From Actinomycetospora soli (GTDB lineage: Bacteria; Actinomycetota; Actinomycetes; Mycobacteriales; Pseudonocardiaceae): a stretch of DNA of 64,000 nt. Positions 9,245-18,309 of this stretch are shown here, in pieces. Made by a program: the position numbers and the translations under genes. The stretch's first letter is position 1, and every line of letters starts with the position of its first letter. The stretch spans positions 305,440 through 369,439 of the forward strand of contig NZ_JAJNDA010000006.1 in assembly GCF_021026295.1 (NCBI RefSeq), read 5' to 3'. The notes beneath the pieces were generated by a model. That model saw only the letters and a list, made by a program, of their open reading frames with translations. It made no database searches and was not told the origin of the DNA.

Positions 9245-9925
9245 TCAGCGGGTCGGGCAGGTCGACCGCTGCGCCGACAGGGCCGCGGCGTGCGCACGGA
9301 TCGCGTCGGCGAGGGCCCGCCCGTCCGCGGCGATCGTGGCCGGCGGTGCACCACGTCGGATGTCGGCCGCGAGACGCGCCCGGGCCGCGTCGACCGCCGC
9401 GGCGGTCCGCACCACCTCCGCGTTCCCGACGACGGCGGCGGTCCCGGGCCGCGGGCACGGCACGACGACGGGCGGGATCACCGGCGAGGTCGGCCGCGGC
9501 GCCGGGACGGCCGGCGAGGTCGGGCGCGGCGCCGGCGACGTGGAGGACGGCAGCACAGACGGCAGCACGGACGACGGGGTCTCCGACGACGACGGCGGAG
9601 TCGACGACGGCGGAGTCGACGACGGCGAGGTCGACGGGGTTCCCGACGACGGCGGGTTCGACGGCTCCGACGACCCCGGCGTGGTCGTCAGCGGGAGCAG
9701 CACCTGCCCCGTGACGGGATCGAGGTCGCCCGGGAGCAGGCCGAGCGCGCCGGTCGTCGACCCGTTCGCGCCCCGGCAGGTGTCACCGTCGAGCGTGTAG
9801 CCCGACGGGCAGCCCCACACGATGTCGTCGGCGTGAGCCGTCCCGATCCCCACCGTCGCGCCCGCGAGCACCAGCCCCGCGAGCACTCCCGCCGAGCGCC
9901 TGACCATCCGCTGCCCCGTCGTCAT
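9245..9925 (-). CDS. Secreted Pro/Ser-rich protein, unknown function
   Basis: 226 residues from MTTGQRMVRRSAGVL, with a clear Sec signal peptide (Arg-rich start, LAGLVLAGATVGIG core, AHA cleavage site near residue 32). A short two-cysteine segment (GCPSGYTLDGDTC) follows, then a linker of about 85 residues rich in Ser/Pro/Thr, then a helical C-terminal domain with two cysteines. A GAGGGG ribosome site precedes the ATG. The linker suggests a domain reaching through the cell wall. Confidence 0.7.
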   Translation of the reverse strand: MTTGQRMVRRSAGVLAGLVLAGATVGIGTAHADDIVWGCPSGYTLDGDTCRGANGSTTGALGLLPGDLDPVTGQVLLPLTTTPGSSEPSNPPSSGTPSTSPSSTPPSSTPPSSSETPSSVLPSVLPSSTSPAPRPTSPAVPAPRPTSPVIPPVVVPCPRPGTAAVVGNAEVVRTAAAVDAARARLAADIRRGAPPATIAADGRALADAIRAHAAALSAQRSTCPTR

Positions 9926-10085
9926 GACCGTCCCCTCTCGTCGCACGGGCTGCTCTCGGGGGCGGTGCGGAGCGTCGTTACCCCGACGCGCGGGGGAGGT
10001 CGAGGGTCCACTCGATGCGTGGACCGGGCTGGACATCGACGATCGACCCGTGCTCGTCGGCGCGCCCGCGGGTAGACCGGGGGGC

Positions 10086-10595
10086 GTGAACAGCACCGAC
10101 GTCCTCGTGGACGCCTTCGGCCGGGTCCGCTCCGACGTGCACCGCGCGGTGGAGGGTCTGGACGAGCGCGCCCTGAACCTGCGGCTCGACGACGAGGCCA
10201 ATCCGATCGGCTGGCTCGTCTGGCACCTGACCCGCGTGCAGGACGACCACATCGCCGACCTCGCCGGCCACCAGCAGGCCTACACCTCGCAGGGCTGGGC
10301 GGACGCCTTCGGCTTCGACCTCGACCCCGCGTCGATCGGCTACGGCCACACGACCGAGCAGGTCGCGGCCGTCCACGTGACCGACGGGCAGATGCTCCTC
10401 AACTACTACGACGCCGTGCACGACCGCACGGTCGACTACCTGCGCACGCTCACCGACGACGATCTCGACGAGGTCATCGACGACGCCTGGGACCCGCCGG
10501 TGACGCGCGGGGTCCGGATCATCAGCGTCGTGGACGACGACATCCAGCACGCGGGACAGGCGGCCTACGTCGCGGGGATCGCCCGACGCCGTTGA
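10086..10595 (+). CDS. DinB-like (DUF664) protein
   Basis: 169 residues from a GTG start (VNSTDVLVDAFGRVRSDVHRAVEGL). It is a four-helix DinB/DUF664-type protein with spaced histidines consistent with the family metal site (WHLTRVQDDHIADL and the C-terminal DDIQHAGQAAY). Such proteins act as thiol-dependent metalloenzymes or are of unknown function; the substrate cannot be read here. The open frame extends further upstream into the promoter of the divergent secreted-protein gene, but homology starts at the GTG. Confidence 0.75.
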   Translation: MNSTDVLVDAFGRVRSDVHRAVEGLDERALNLRLDDEANPIGWLVWHLTRVQDDHIADLAGHQQAYTSQGWADAFGFDLDPASIGYGHTTEQVAAVHVTDGQMLLNYYDAVHDRTVDYLRTLTDDDLDEVIDDAWDPPVTRGVRIISVVDDDIQHAGQAAYVAGIARRR

Positions 10596-10726
10596 TCACG
10601 CTCGGGAGGTTGATCCGCTTCGTCCGTACCCGCACGATTTCTCGATCAAGCGTCGACCGATGTGATTGAGATTGCACGCAGGGTGGAACTCGGAGGCGAT
10701 TCATCACGCCGACGGGGAGGACCACC

Positions 10727-11359
10727 ATGTCCACGACCAGTGAGAGCCGTGCCGCCGTGCACGCATCCACGATGGACGAGCACGCCGCCGATCCGACCCG
10801 GGCCTTCGCCGACCCGGGCCCGCTCGGTCTCGCGGCGTTCGCGCTGACGACGTTCCTCCTGAGCCTGTTCAACGCGGGCCTCGCCCCCGAGGCGCTGGAG
10901 CCGACGGTGCTCCCGCTCGCGCTGTTCTACGGTGGGCTGGCGCAGCTGATCGCCGGGCTGTTCGAGTTCCGCAAGGCCAACACGTTCGGTGCGACCGCCT
11001 TCGTGTCCTACGGCTCGTTCTGGCTCGCCTTCGCGGCGTTCGTCGAGTTCGTCGAGCCGGGCCTCCCCGAGGCACAGCAGACCACGGCCGCGGGCCTGTT
11101 CCTGCTCGGCTGGGCGATCTTCACCGGCTACATGCTCATCGCCTCGCTGCGCACCACCGGCGCGCTGATCGCCGTGTTCGCGCTGCTGTTCCTGACGTTC
11201 CTGCTGCTCGCCGTCGGTGACCTCACCGGCCTCGACGGGGTCGCCACGGTCGGCGGCTTCGTCGGCATCCTCACCGCGCTCGCGGCCTGGTACGCCTCGT
11301 TCGCGGTCGTCACGAATGCCACGTGGGGCCGCCAGGTCCTGCCCACCGCGCCGCGCTAA
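10727..11359 (+). CDS. Acetate/succinate transporter (AceTr, GPR1/FUN34/YaaH)
   Basis: 210 residues with six membrane helices and the family signature DPGPLGLAAFALTTFLLSLFN (consensus NPxPLGL, here with D for N). The family carries acetate and succinate across the inner membrane as small oligomeric channels. A GGGGAGG ribosome site precedes the ATG. A strong hairpin follows the stop, so this is a single-gene unit. The substrate is inferred from family. Confidence 0.88.
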   Translation: MSTTSESRAAVHASTMDEHAADPTRAFADPGPLGLAAFALTTFLLSLFNAGLAPEALEPTVLPLALFYGGLAQLIAGLFEFRKANTFGATAFVSYGSFWLAFAAFVEFVEPGLPEAQQTTAAGLFLLGWAIFTGYMLIASLRTTGALIAVFALLFLTFLLLAVGDLTGLDGVATVGGFVGILTALAAWYASFAVVTNATWGRQVLPTAPR

Positions 11360-11365
11360 CCCACA

Positions 11366-11403
11366 GGTGTCACCGGGCGGGTCGCTGTCCGCCCGGTGAC
11401 ACC
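11366..11403 (+). terminator. Strong hairpin terminator after acetate transporter
   Basis: GGTGTCACCGGGCGG (11366-11380) pairs over 15 bp with CCGCCCGGTGACACC (11389-11403). It starts 7 nt after the transporter stop. Confidence 0.75.
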
Positions 11404-11425
11404 GGCGGTGCCAGACTCCGCCGCC

Positions 11426-11785
11426 ATGGGGGTCCTGCCACGTCTCGCACTGTTCCTGACGACGGGTCTGGTCGGCCTGGGAGGGACGGCCTGCGCGGCC
11501 GAGCCCGCACCCGCCGTCGGGAACGAGGCACGCACCGTCGAGTGCCCCGACGCGCAGTGCACCGTGACGGCCACGCCCGGCACCGTGGTCGACCTCGGTG
11601 ACGCGGGCACGATGACCGTCACCGACGTCGGGTCGCGCACCGTGACCGTGAGCTCCGAGGGCTCGCGGATCACCTCCACGGCCGGCGGGTCGAACACCCT
11701 GGACGACGTGACCTACCGCGTCACCTCGGTGCGCGACGGGCAGGCGACCCTGGTGTTCGGCGACAGCGAGACCGACGAGACCTAG
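11426..11785 (+). CDS. Small exported protein, possibly a lipoprotein
   Basis: 119 residues from MGVLPRLALFLTTGLVGLGGTACAAEPAP. It has a signal peptide with a weak lipobox (GTAC), then a beta-rich domain with two cysteines (VECPDAQCTV) and regularly spaced VTV/TVT strands. The ATG at 11426 is preferred over one at 11396, which lies inside the terminator stem. Function unknown. Confidence 0.6.
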   Translation: MGVLPRLALFLTTGLVGLGGTACAAEPAPAVGNEARTVECPDAQCTVTATPGTVVDLGDAGTMTVTDVGSRTVTVSSEGSRITSTAGGSNTLDDVTYRVTSVRDGQATLVFGDSETDET

Positions 11786-13029
11786 CGGCGCGCCGGCCCC
11801 ACCACGTCCCGGCGATGGGGGTGGGTGGGCGAGGACAGGTCGTGGGCGACGCCGCGGCGCCACACCGTGCGCAGCGAGCGGGTCGCGGTGACGTCGGTGA
11901 GCGGGTCGCCGTCGACGAGCAGCAGGTCGGCCCGCCGTCCGGGGGCGACCCGGCCGCGGTCGGTCAGGGCGAAGACGTCCGCCGCGCGCGAGGTCGCGGC
12001 GGCGAGGGCGTCAGCCGGCGACATCCCCGCCCGCACCAGCAGCTCGAGCTCGAGGTGCATCGACGCACCGTGCAGCACGGCGGCCGGGCGCCCGGGGACG
12101 TCGTTGGCGTCGGTGCCCGCCACGATCGTCGCGCCGGCCTCCAGGAGCCGGGCGAGGTTGTCCTGCGCGTGCGCGTAGGAGGCGCCCGTGGCCGACGACG
12201 TCGGGAGCCCGCCCCGGTCGCCCGCCTCGAGCCCGGCCACCACCTCGTCGGGCAGCCGCGCGGTGAGCCGCGGGTCGGCGAGCAGGTCGCGCACCGACTC
12301 GTGCGAGGTGAGCGCGGCCATCATCGTCATCGTCGGGACCACCGTCAGCTCGCCCGCCGCCTCCACCGGACCGTCGAGCGGCAGGTGGGTCAGGACGTCG
12401 ACCCCGGCGGCGCGGGCGGTGTCGAAGGCCCACCGCGTCGGGGCGTGGGCCACCGTCATGAGCCTGCGCCGGCGCGCCGCCCCGCACACCGCCGCGACCG
12501 TCTCCGGGGCGAGCGTGGGCCGCGTGACGTCCGCGGCGTTCTCCACGAACACCTTGAGGTAGTCCGAGCCCTCCCGCTCCCGGTCGGCGACGAAGCGCTC
12601 GGCGTCGTCCGGGCCGGACAGCCCGGGCATGCGCCACCCGGTCGGGTCGGGCGGCAGCATGACGGCGGGCCAGCCGTCGACCGCGCCCGCCATGAGCCCG
12701 GAGCTGCGGACGTCGGCCTCGTCGTCCCGGGACGCCGCCCGGCGCCGCAGCATGGCCGTGAACTGCGGCGGGGCCGAGAACATGTCGAGCACGGTGGTCA
12801 CCCCGTGCCGCAGGTCCTGGCCCAGGTTGCCGGCGCCGCGCAGGTGCACGTGCGCGTCGATGAGGCCCGGCAGCAGCGTCGCCCCGCGGGCGTCGACCTC
12901 CCCCTCGGCGGGCTCCCGCTCCCCCGGCTCGACGGCCCCGATCGTCCCGGCGTCGTCGACGACCACCGTCGCCGGTCCGAGCGACCGCTCGCCGTCGAAC
13001 ACCCGCGCGCCCACGATGGTCGTCCCCAT
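11782..13029 (-). CDS. Amidohydrolase family protein (imidazolonepropionase-like)
   Basis: 415 residues in the metal-dependent amidohydrolase fold. The N-terminal beta-sandwich strand is followed by the metal motif HVH (GLIDAHVHLRG), later histidines VAHAP and LTHLP, and the catalytic aspartate in AGTDAND. The C-terminal ADALAAATSRAADVF and GRVAPGRRADLLLVDGDP blocks are typical of cytosolic imidazolonepropionase/prolidase-like members. The substrate is unknown. A CAGACT box lies 7 nt before the ATG. It overlaps the convergent small gene by 4 nt and follows mbtH. Confidence 0.85.
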   Translation of the reverse strand: MGTTIVGARVFDGERSLGPATVVVDDAGTIGAVEPGEREPAEGEVDARGATLLPGLIDAHVHLRGAGNLGQDLRHGVTTVLDMFSAPPQFTAMLRRRAASRDDEADVRSSGLMAGAVDGWPAVMLPPDPTGWRMPGLSGPDDAERFVADREREGSDYLKVFVENAADVTRPTLAPETVAAVCGAARRRRLMTVAHAPTRWAFDTARAAGVDVLTHLPLDGPVEAAGELTVVPTMTMMAALTSHESVRDLLADPRLTARLPDEVVAGLEAGDRGGLPTSSATGASYAHAQDNLARLLEAGATIVAGTDANDVPGRPAAVLHGASMHLELELLVRAGMSPADALAAATSRAADVFALTDRGRVAPGRRADLLLVDGDPLTDVTATRSLRTVWRRGVAHDLSSPTHPHRRDVVGPARR

Positions 13030-13091
13030 CGGGCCGAGTCTGCCGCTGGTGCCGCGTCGCCGGAACCCTTCCCGACGACGGGTCGGGGCGG

Positions 13092-13322
13092 TCAGGACGC
13101 GTCGGCCGCCAGGCGCTCGCGCAGGCTGCGGGGACGCAGGTCGGTCCAGTGCTCCTCGACGTAGGCGAGGCACTCGGAGCGCGCCGCACCCTCGGGGCCG
13201 TCGCCGAACACGGTGGTCCAGCCGCTCGGGATCTCGGCGAACACCGGCCACAGGCTGTGCTGGTCCTCGTCGTTCACCAGCACGCGGAAGCGGCCGTCCT
13301 CGTCGTCGAACGGATTGGTCAT
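13092..13322 (-). CDS. MbtH-like protein
   Basis: MbtH proteins bind and activate adenylation domains of nonribosomal peptide synthetases, often for siderophores. This 76-residue protein carries the whole signature: [24 protein letters not shown], then PSGWTTVF and [18 protein letters not shown] ribosome site (GGAGG) lies upstream of the ATG at 13322. No NRPS lies in the window, so it is either an orphan serving a distant synthetase or a relic. A candidate iron box 27 nt upstream points to siderophore use. Confidence 0.95.
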   Translation of the reverse strand: MTNPFDDEDGRFRVLVNDEDQHSLWPVFAEIPSGWTTVFGDGPEGAARSECLAYVEEHWTDLRPRSLRERLAADAS

Positions 13323-13348
13323 GGCGCGTCGACCTCCAGCAGAGTCGG

Positions 13349-13367
13349 CAAGGTAAGGCGACCCTAA
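13349..13367 (-). promoter_or_regulatory. Candidate iron box (IdeR/DmdR site) for mbtH
   Basis: On the minus strand TTAGGGTCGCCTTACCTTG matches 14 of 19 positions of the actinobacterial iron box TTAGGTTAGSCTAACCTAA. It lies 27-45 nt upstream of the mbtH ATG and overlaps the end of the upstream methyltransferase gene, a position that would repress an mbtH promoter under iron sufficiency. Confidence 0.6.
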
Positions 13368-14062
13368 CCCACGCGGCGGGCGGCGAGCAGCAGGAAGGCC
13401 GGCCGGGCGGTGAGCCGTGCGTACGCCTCGGGGTCGCGCTCGGCCATCACCGCCTGCGGCCGCGGCTCCACGAGGTCGGTCAGGGCGAGCCCCGCCCCCG
13501 CGATCCAGGCGGTCATCGCGCCGAGCGGGTGGTGGAAGAACCGGACGACGACGTCCTCGTCGCCCAGGCGCCACGTGTCCGCCACCCGATAGCTCTCCAG
13601 GTAGGTGCCGTGCGGTTCGAGGCTCGGGATGTCGACGTCGGTGAGCGGGTGGTGGACGCTCGCCACGAGCCGCCCGCCCGGGCGCAGGACCCGGGCCACC
13701 TCGCCGAGCACCGCCGACCAGTCCGGCAGGTAGTGCAGCACCAGGCCCGACACGACGAGGTCGAAGGTCGTGGGAGGGAACGGCAGCGGCGCGGCCAGGT
13801 CGTGCACCACGAAGGCGGCGTCGGAGAGCCCCTGGGCGTGCGCCACCAGCGGGGCGCTCCCGTCGACGCCGGTGACGCGCGCACCCCGCCCGACCAGCGC
13901 CGCCGTCGTGACCCCCGGCCCGCACCCGAGGTCGAGGACGTCGAGCCCGGCCACGTCGCCGGCGAGTTCGAGCAGCGCCGGGCGCTCGTAGAGCGCGTTG
14001 TACGGCGCGACGGCGTTGTGCGCCGCGTAGGCCGCGCCATGCTCGACGTAGGGGTCGCTCAC
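13364..14062 (-). CDS. SAM-dependent methyltransferase
   Basis: 232 residues from a GTG ([16 protein letters not shown]). Class I methyltransferase with motif [14 protein letters not shown] (about residues 42-54), an acidic ribose-binding position (VTGVDGS) and the motif IV/V region [13 protein letters not shown]. It resembles type-11 small-molecule methyltransferases. The start overlaps the upstream AhpD-like gene (GTGA), so they are co-translated. The acceptor is unknown. Confidence 0.85.
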   Translation of the reverse strand: MSDPYVEHGAAYAAHNAVAPYNALYERPALLELAGDVAGLDVLDLGCGPGVTTAALVGRGARVTGVDGSAPLVAHAQGLSDAAFVVHDLAAPLPFPPTTFDLVVSGLVLHYLPDWSAVLGEVARVLRPGGRLVASVHHPLTDVDIPSLEPHGTYLESYRVADTWRLGDEDVVVRFFHHPLGAMTAWIAGAGLALTDLVEPRPQAVMAERDPEAYARLTARPAFLLLAARRVG

Positions 14063-14676
14063 GGGGCCGGCGGGATCTCCGGGGCGGGCACCTCGAAGGC
14101 GTTGAGCAGCGCCGACGTCGCGAGGTACATGCCGATGAGGTGGACCATGTCGAGCACCCCGTCCCGCCCGAACGCGGCCGCGGCCGCGGCGTAGGTCGCG
14201 TCGGCCACCCGGTGCTCGCGCACGAGTTCGGCGGTGAAGCGGTGGGCGGCGAGCTCGGCGCCGGTGAAGCCCTCCACCGACCCGGTGCGCAGCCCCTTGA
14301 TCACGGTCTCGGAGAGCCCGACCGACCGGGCGACCGCCACGTGCGCGTAGATCTCGTACGCCGCGTTCCAGGCGACGCCGACGGTGAGGATCACGACCTC
14401 CCGGATCGGCGCGGGCAGCGAGGAGTTCCGCTGGTCGTTCGCGACCCACTGGTTGAACCCGGCGCCCTGCCCCGGACGCAGCACGAAGGCGTTGAACGGG
14501 CCGATGAGCCCGCCCTGGTCGTCGGTGGCCGCGAACCCGGACCGCTCGGCCCAGACCTTCTGGCGTTGCCGGACCCGCTCGGCGGCGGCCTGCTGGTCGT
14601 CGTCCAGGTCGATCGACTCGTTGCGGGGCAGTCGCCCGCCCCAGTCCTGCGCGTCCGCCGCGGGGAGATCGTTCAC
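14059..14676 (-). CDS. Carboxymuconolactone decarboxylase/AhpD-like protein
   Basis: 205 residues from a GTG. The alpha-helical AhpD-like fold is recognisable from [32 protein letters not shown] and the C-terminal helices. The redox ExxCxxC-H motif of true AhpD peroxidases is not present (EIYAH has the His but no cysteines), so a lactone-decarboxylase-like or non-redox role is more likely. It is the second gene of the GNAT-AhpD-like-methyltransferase run. Confidence 0.78.
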   Translation of the reverse strand: MNDLPAADAQDWGGRLPRNESIDLDDDQQAAAERVRQRQKVWAERSGFAATDDQGGLIGPFNAFVLRPGQGAGFNQWVANDQRNSSLPAPIREVVILTVGVAWNAAYEIYAHVAVARSVGLSETVIKGLRTGSVEGFTGAELAAHRFTAELVREHRVADATYAAAAAAFGRDGVLDMVHLIGMYLATSALLNAFEVPAPEIPPAP

Positions 14677-14685
14677 GACGACGGA

Positions 14686-15138
14686 CTACCCCGCCTCGGG
14701 CGGCGTCCACCGGAAGAGGGTGGAGTCACGCCGCACGAACCCGCACCGCTCGTAGAGCCGGATCGCGGCCTCACGCGACGGGCGTGACGTGAGGTCGACG
14801 GTGCGCGCGCCGACCTCGACGGCCCGGTCGAGCGCCGCCCGCACCAGCGTCTCGCCGACCCCGCGCCCCCGCGCCGCGTCGTCGACGACCACGTCGTCCA
14901 CGTGCGCCCGCAGCCCGGTCGGCAGCGGGTAGGTCACGAGCGTCAGCGCCCCGACCACCGTCCCGTCGACGGACGCCGTGAACAGCGTGCACGCCTCGTG
15001 CTGCACCACCCAGGCGATCGTCTGCTCGTCGAAGGCCGCCGAGCGCGACAGCTGCGGCAGCAGGCGCCGGACCGCCTCCAGCAGGGCGTCGTCGACACGC
15101 TCGACGATCTCGATGGTGACGGTGTTCGGGTCGCTCAC
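14686..15138 (-). CDS. GNAT family N-acetyltransferase
   Basis: 150 residues from a GTG (VSDPNTVTIEIVERV). The GNAT core is seen in VDDVVVDDAARGRGVGETLVRAAL, which holds the acetyl-CoA pyrophosphate loop (RGRGVG), and the C-terminal AAIRLYERCGFVRRDS. A TACCGT box lies 7 nt before the GTG, so it is probably leaderless and leads the operon. The substrate is unknown. Confidence 0.85.
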   Translation of the reverse strand: MSDPNTVTIEIVERVDDALLEAVRRLLPQLSRSAAFDEQTIAWVVQHEACTLFTASVDGTVVGALTLVTYPLPTGLRAHVDDVVVDDAARGRGVGETLVRAALDRAVEVGARTVDLTSRPSREAAIRLYERCGFVRRDSTLFRWTPPEAG

Positions 15139-15145
15139 GCCCGCG

Positions 15146-15151
15146 ACGGTA
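15146..15151 (-). promoter_or_regulatory. -10 box of leaderless GNAT promoter
   Basis: TACCGT on the minus strand with 7 nt to the GTG at 15138. Confidence 0.5.
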
Positions 15152-15472
15152 GACCCGGGCCCCACGCCTGCCGCTCGGCGCGGCCCGACGACCCCCCGGC
15201 GCGACGGACGGAACCGGACAGACGGGGCAGGAGCGACGCGACCCGGCGAAGCACGACGGGGCCGTTCGCCGGATTCCTGCTCCACGCGGCCCAGTTAACC
15301 CCCACTTCCCGACGACGGGTGTCGGCGGGTCGGCGCCGGACGGTCACCTCCTGCGGCGACCGGGCGACGAACGGGAGCCCCGCGACCGGGATCGCGCGGG
15401 CTGCAGGTCACGGAAAGGTCTCGGTACGGTCTCGACCGGCTCGCCACCCGGTGGGCCACCGCGCTCCTCGCC

Positions 15473-15500
15473 CGGGTCACCGACCCGTCCCGGTGACCCG
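15473..15500 (+). other. Stem-loop in the long leader of the NlpC/P60 gene
   Basis: CGGGTCACCG and CGGTGACCCG form a 10-bp stem around an 8-nt loop. The gap 15139-15635 holds no gene I can support. It contains this stem, a second small stem (CGGTGG/CCACCG, 15594-15613) and one copy of the repeated 12-mer at 15307. A long structured 5' leader is likely. It does not carry the conserved ydaO (c-di-AMP) bases. Confidence 0.4.
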
Positions 15501-15635
15501 CTCCCCGGGCGACGAGCGAGGGACGACCGCGTGCGGTCCCCCGAGCCGATCCCCAGCGGCCCGAGGTCCGCCCGAGCGGCCGCAGGACGGGAGCGGTGGA
15601 CCCCGAACCACCGTGTCCGGCCAGGAGTTCTCCCC

Positions 15636-16505
15636 ATGGGACGTCACGCCGCCGTCGCCGGCAGTCCGGTCACCGCCCCGCTCGGTGCGGTCGCCCTCGA
15701 GGCCACCCCGGCCCGTCGCCGCGCTCCCCGCACCGCGCCGGGGCACGACACCGTCGATCCGTCGCTGCGCCCGCTGCGCACCACCACCGGCTCGCTCACC
15801 CGGGCCGGTATCGCCGCCGCGCTGGTCACGGCGAGCGCCGCGGCCGTCGCCGGCTCGACGGGCACCTTCCCGTCGCTGTCCGACACCGACGTCGCGAGCA
15901 CGGGCACCAACCTGCTCTCCGTCTCCTCCCCCGACGCCGCGGCGGTCCCGGCGCCCCGCGCCGCCACCGTCGCGCCGGTGTCGCTGGCCGCCGCCCCGGC
16001 GGCCGCGCCCGCCGTCAAGTCGGTGTCCCCGGCGCAGAAGGCCGCGGCCGCGCAGGAGAAGGCCGCACAGGACAAGGCCACGCAGGAGAAGGCCGCCACC
16101 ACGAAGAAGCAGGCCGCCGAGAAGAAGAGTGCCGCGGCCGCCCCGGCGAGCCTCGGCTCGCTCGGCGAGCGCATCGTCGCGCAGGCCTCGGAGTTCAAGG
16201 GCGTGCCCTACGAGTGGGGCGGCACCACGCCGAGCGGCTTCGACTGCTCCGGGCTCACCAAGTACGTGTTCGGGAAGATGGGCATCAGCCTGCCCCGCAC
16301 GGCCCAGCAGCAGTACGACAAGGCCCAGCACATCTCGCAGAGCCAGGCCCAGCCCGGCGACCTCGTGTTCATGGGCGGGGAGAACAGCATCTACCACGTC
16401 GCGATCTACGCGGGCGGCGGCAAGATGTGGACCGCGCCCGAGACGGGACAGTCCGTGAAGCTGGGCAACCTGTTCGGGGACTACTCGTTCGGCCGCATCC
16501 GGTGA
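15636..16505 (+). CDS. Secreted NlpC/P60 peptidoglycan hydrolase
   Basis: 289 residues. A long basic N-region and a hydrophobic segment (AGIAAALVTASAAAVAG) look like a non-cleaved or late signal. A low-complexity Ala/Lys helical linker follows (about 125-170), then a C-terminal NlpC/P60 domain with the catalytic Cys in FDCSGLTKYVF and the His in IYHVAIYAG. The family cuts the D-Glu/mDAP peptide bond or similar cell-wall links, as RipA does at septation in Mycobacterium. The ATG at 15636 has a GGAG 9 nt upstream. The long leader suggests post-transcriptional control. Confidence 0.88.
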   Translation: MGRHAAVAGSPVTAPLGAVALEATPARRRAPRTAPGHDTVDPSLRPLRTTTGSLTRAGIAAALVTASAAAVAGSTGTFPSLSDTDVASTGTNLLSVSSPDAAAVPAPRAATVAPVSLAAAPAAAPAVKSVSPAQKAAAAQEKAAQDKATQEKAATTKKQAAEKKSAAAAPASLGSLGERIVAQASEFKGVPYEWGGTTPSGFDCSGLTKYVFGKMGISLPRTAQQQYDKAQHISQSQAQPGDLVFMGGENSIYHVAIYAGGGKMWTAPETGQSVKLGNLFGDYSFGRIR

Positions 16506-16608
16506 TGTAGCTCTCGGCGATACTTGCTGACACTCACTGCCACATTCGCGATGGAGCGGGTACCACGAACAGTGGCCCCCGACCGAGATCGCTGACGCAG
16601 GAGGCGGC

Positions 16609-18258
16609 ATGTCGACCGACACCGGCCTCGACGCCCGGACCGCGACCGTCGAGGACGCCCCGCGCGCGACGGCGACGGCGACCACCACATCGGCGCCGGC
16701 GCGGCCCGCGGCCTCCCCGGAGCCGGCCTCCCCGACCCGCCCCGACCCGTCGTCGGGAACGGGCACGGGGACCGGCGGCGGGAACCCGTGGATCATCCCG
16801 CTCCTGGTGCTCGTCGCCGGGATGTTCATGTCGGTGCTCGACATCAGCATCGTCAACGTCGCGATCACGACGATGCAGAACGACTTCGGCGCGACCACCG
16901 ACGAGATGCAGTGGGTGTCGACGGCGTACTCGCTCGCCGAGGGCGTCGTCGTCCCCGCGAGCGCCTGGCTGGGCATCCGCTACGGGCTCGGCCGCGTCTA
17001 CACGATCGCGATGATCTTCTTCGCGATCTTCTCCACGCTGTGCGGGTTCGCGTGGGACATCAACTCGATCATCGCGTTCCGCATCCTGCAGGCGATCCCC
17101 GGCGGCGTGATCCCGGTGGTCGCCCTCGCCGCGCTCTACAAGATCGTGCCGAAGGACAAGCTGGGTGCCGCGATGGGCATCTACGGCCTGGGCATCATCT
17201 TCGCGCCCGCGATCGGCCCGACCCTCGGCGGCTACCTCGTCGAGTACGTCAACTGGCGGCTGATCTTCTTCATCAATGTGCCGATCGGCGTGGTCGGCGT
17301 GCTCGCGGCGATCTTCTTCCTGCCGACCTTCTCCCGGACGCAGGGCAAGAAGCTCGACGTCCCCGGGTTCGCGGCGGTCGCGGTCGGCCTCTTCTCCATG
17401 CTGCTCGCCCTGCACGAGGGCCCGAAGTGGGGCTGGACGTCCTACCCGACGCTGATCCTGCTGACCGTCGGCGTGCTGGCCCTCGCGCTGTTCGTGGTGA
17501 TCGAGCTCGAGGTCGACGAGCCGCTGCTCGACCTGCGGGTGTTCGCGCACTGGCCGTTCACCAACTCGCTGCTGCTCATCGCGATCATCTCGATGGGCCT
17601 GTTCGGGGTGCTCTTCTACATCCCGGTCTTCCTGCAGCAGTACCAGGGCCTGGGGGCCTTCGAGACCGGCCTGCTCCTGCTGCCGCAGGCGCTGGTGATG
17701 GCCTTCGTGATGCCGGCCGCGGGCTTCATCTACGACAAGATCGGCGCCCGCGTCCCCGCCGCGCTCGGCCTCGCGATCGTCGCGTGGACGACGTGGGAGC
17801 TCGCGGGCATGACGATCGACGTCTCGCACGGCCACCTGGAGCTGCTGCTCGCCGCCCGCGCCGCCGGGATCGGGCTCGCGATGATGCCGATCATGACGGG
17901 CGGGCTGGGCTCGCTGCCCTCGTTCCTCTCCGAGAACGGCAGCGCGGTGAACACGCTGGTCCAGCGCGCCTCGTCGGCGATCGGCCTCGCCGCCATGACC
18001 GCGATGATGACGATCCAGCAGGCGCAGGCCTCCGCCGACCGCACCGGGCTGGCCTCGATGCCGGACGGGAGCGCGGGCGCCGGCGGGATGATGATGGAGT
18101 ACCAGATGTACTCCCGGCTGCAGAGCCTGTCGTTCGTCACCGCCATGAACGACCTGCTCTACGTCACCGCGATCCTGACGGCGCTCGGCGTCCCGCTCGC
18201 CCTGATGCTGCGACACGGGAAGCCGGCGCCGTCGGACGGACCGACGATGGCCCACTAG
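16609..18258 (+). CDS. MFS drug exporter, DHA2 (EmrB/QacA) family
   Basis: 549 residues with a disordered Thr/Ala/Pro N-terminus of about 60 residues, followed by 14 predicted membrane helices. The DHA2 signatures are visible: FMSVLDISIVNVAI in helix 1, then RYGLGRVYTIAM after helix 2 and the GPTLGGYLVEYVNWRLIFFINVPIG block of helices 5-6. Proton-driven export of hydrophobic drugs or lipids is inferred from family. A GGAGGCGG ribosome site precedes the ATG. There is no adjacent regulator. Confidence 0.9.
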   Translation: MSTDTGLDARTATVEDAPRATATATTTSAPARPAASPEPASPTRPDPSSGTGTGTGGGNPWIIPLLVLVAGMFMSVLDISIVNVAITTMQNDFGATTDEMQWVSTAYSLAEGVVVPASAWLGIRYGLGRVYTIAMIFFAIFSTLCGFAWDINSIIAFRILQAIPGGVIPVVALAALYKIVPKDKLGAAMGIYGLGIIFAPAIGPTLGGYLVEYVNWRLIFFINVPIGVVGVLAAIFFLPTFSRTQGKKLDVPGFAAVAVGLFSMLLALHEGPKWGWTSYPTLILLTVGVLALALFVVIELEVDEPLLDLRVFAHWPFTNSLLLIAIISMGLFGVLFYIPVFLQQYQGLGAFETGLLLLPQALVMAFVMPAAGFIYDKIGARVPAALGLAIVAWTTWELAGMTIDVSHGHLELLLAARAAGIGLAMMPIMTGGLGSLPSFLSENGSAVNTLVQRASSAIGLAAMTAMMTIQQAQASADRTGLASMPDGSAGAGGMMMEYQMYSRLQSLSFVTAMNDLLYVTAILTALGVPLALMLRHGKPAPSDGPTMAH

Positions 18259-18269
18259 GTGCTCCGCAG

Positions 18270-18309
18270 GTGAGCACTAAGGGTCGCTATAGCGACCCTT
18301 AGTGCTCAC
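18270..18309. terminator. Perfect 40-bp palindromic bidirectional terminator
   Basis: A perfect palindrome with 20-bp arms, from GTGAGCACTAAGGG inward to CGCTA/TAGCG and out to CCCTTAGTGCTCAC. It lies between convergent genes. Its right arm contains the last two sense codons and TAA stop of the amine oxidase. The outer 9 bp (GTGAGCACT) are identical to those of the palindrome at 55663-55708. Confidence 0.8.

Noticed and set aside
15139..15635. A ydaO-type c-di-AMP riboswitch before the NlpC/P60 gene
   Set aside because: The location is typical, but the conserved segments (GGGGTGAAT and companions) are absent; only simple stems are visible.
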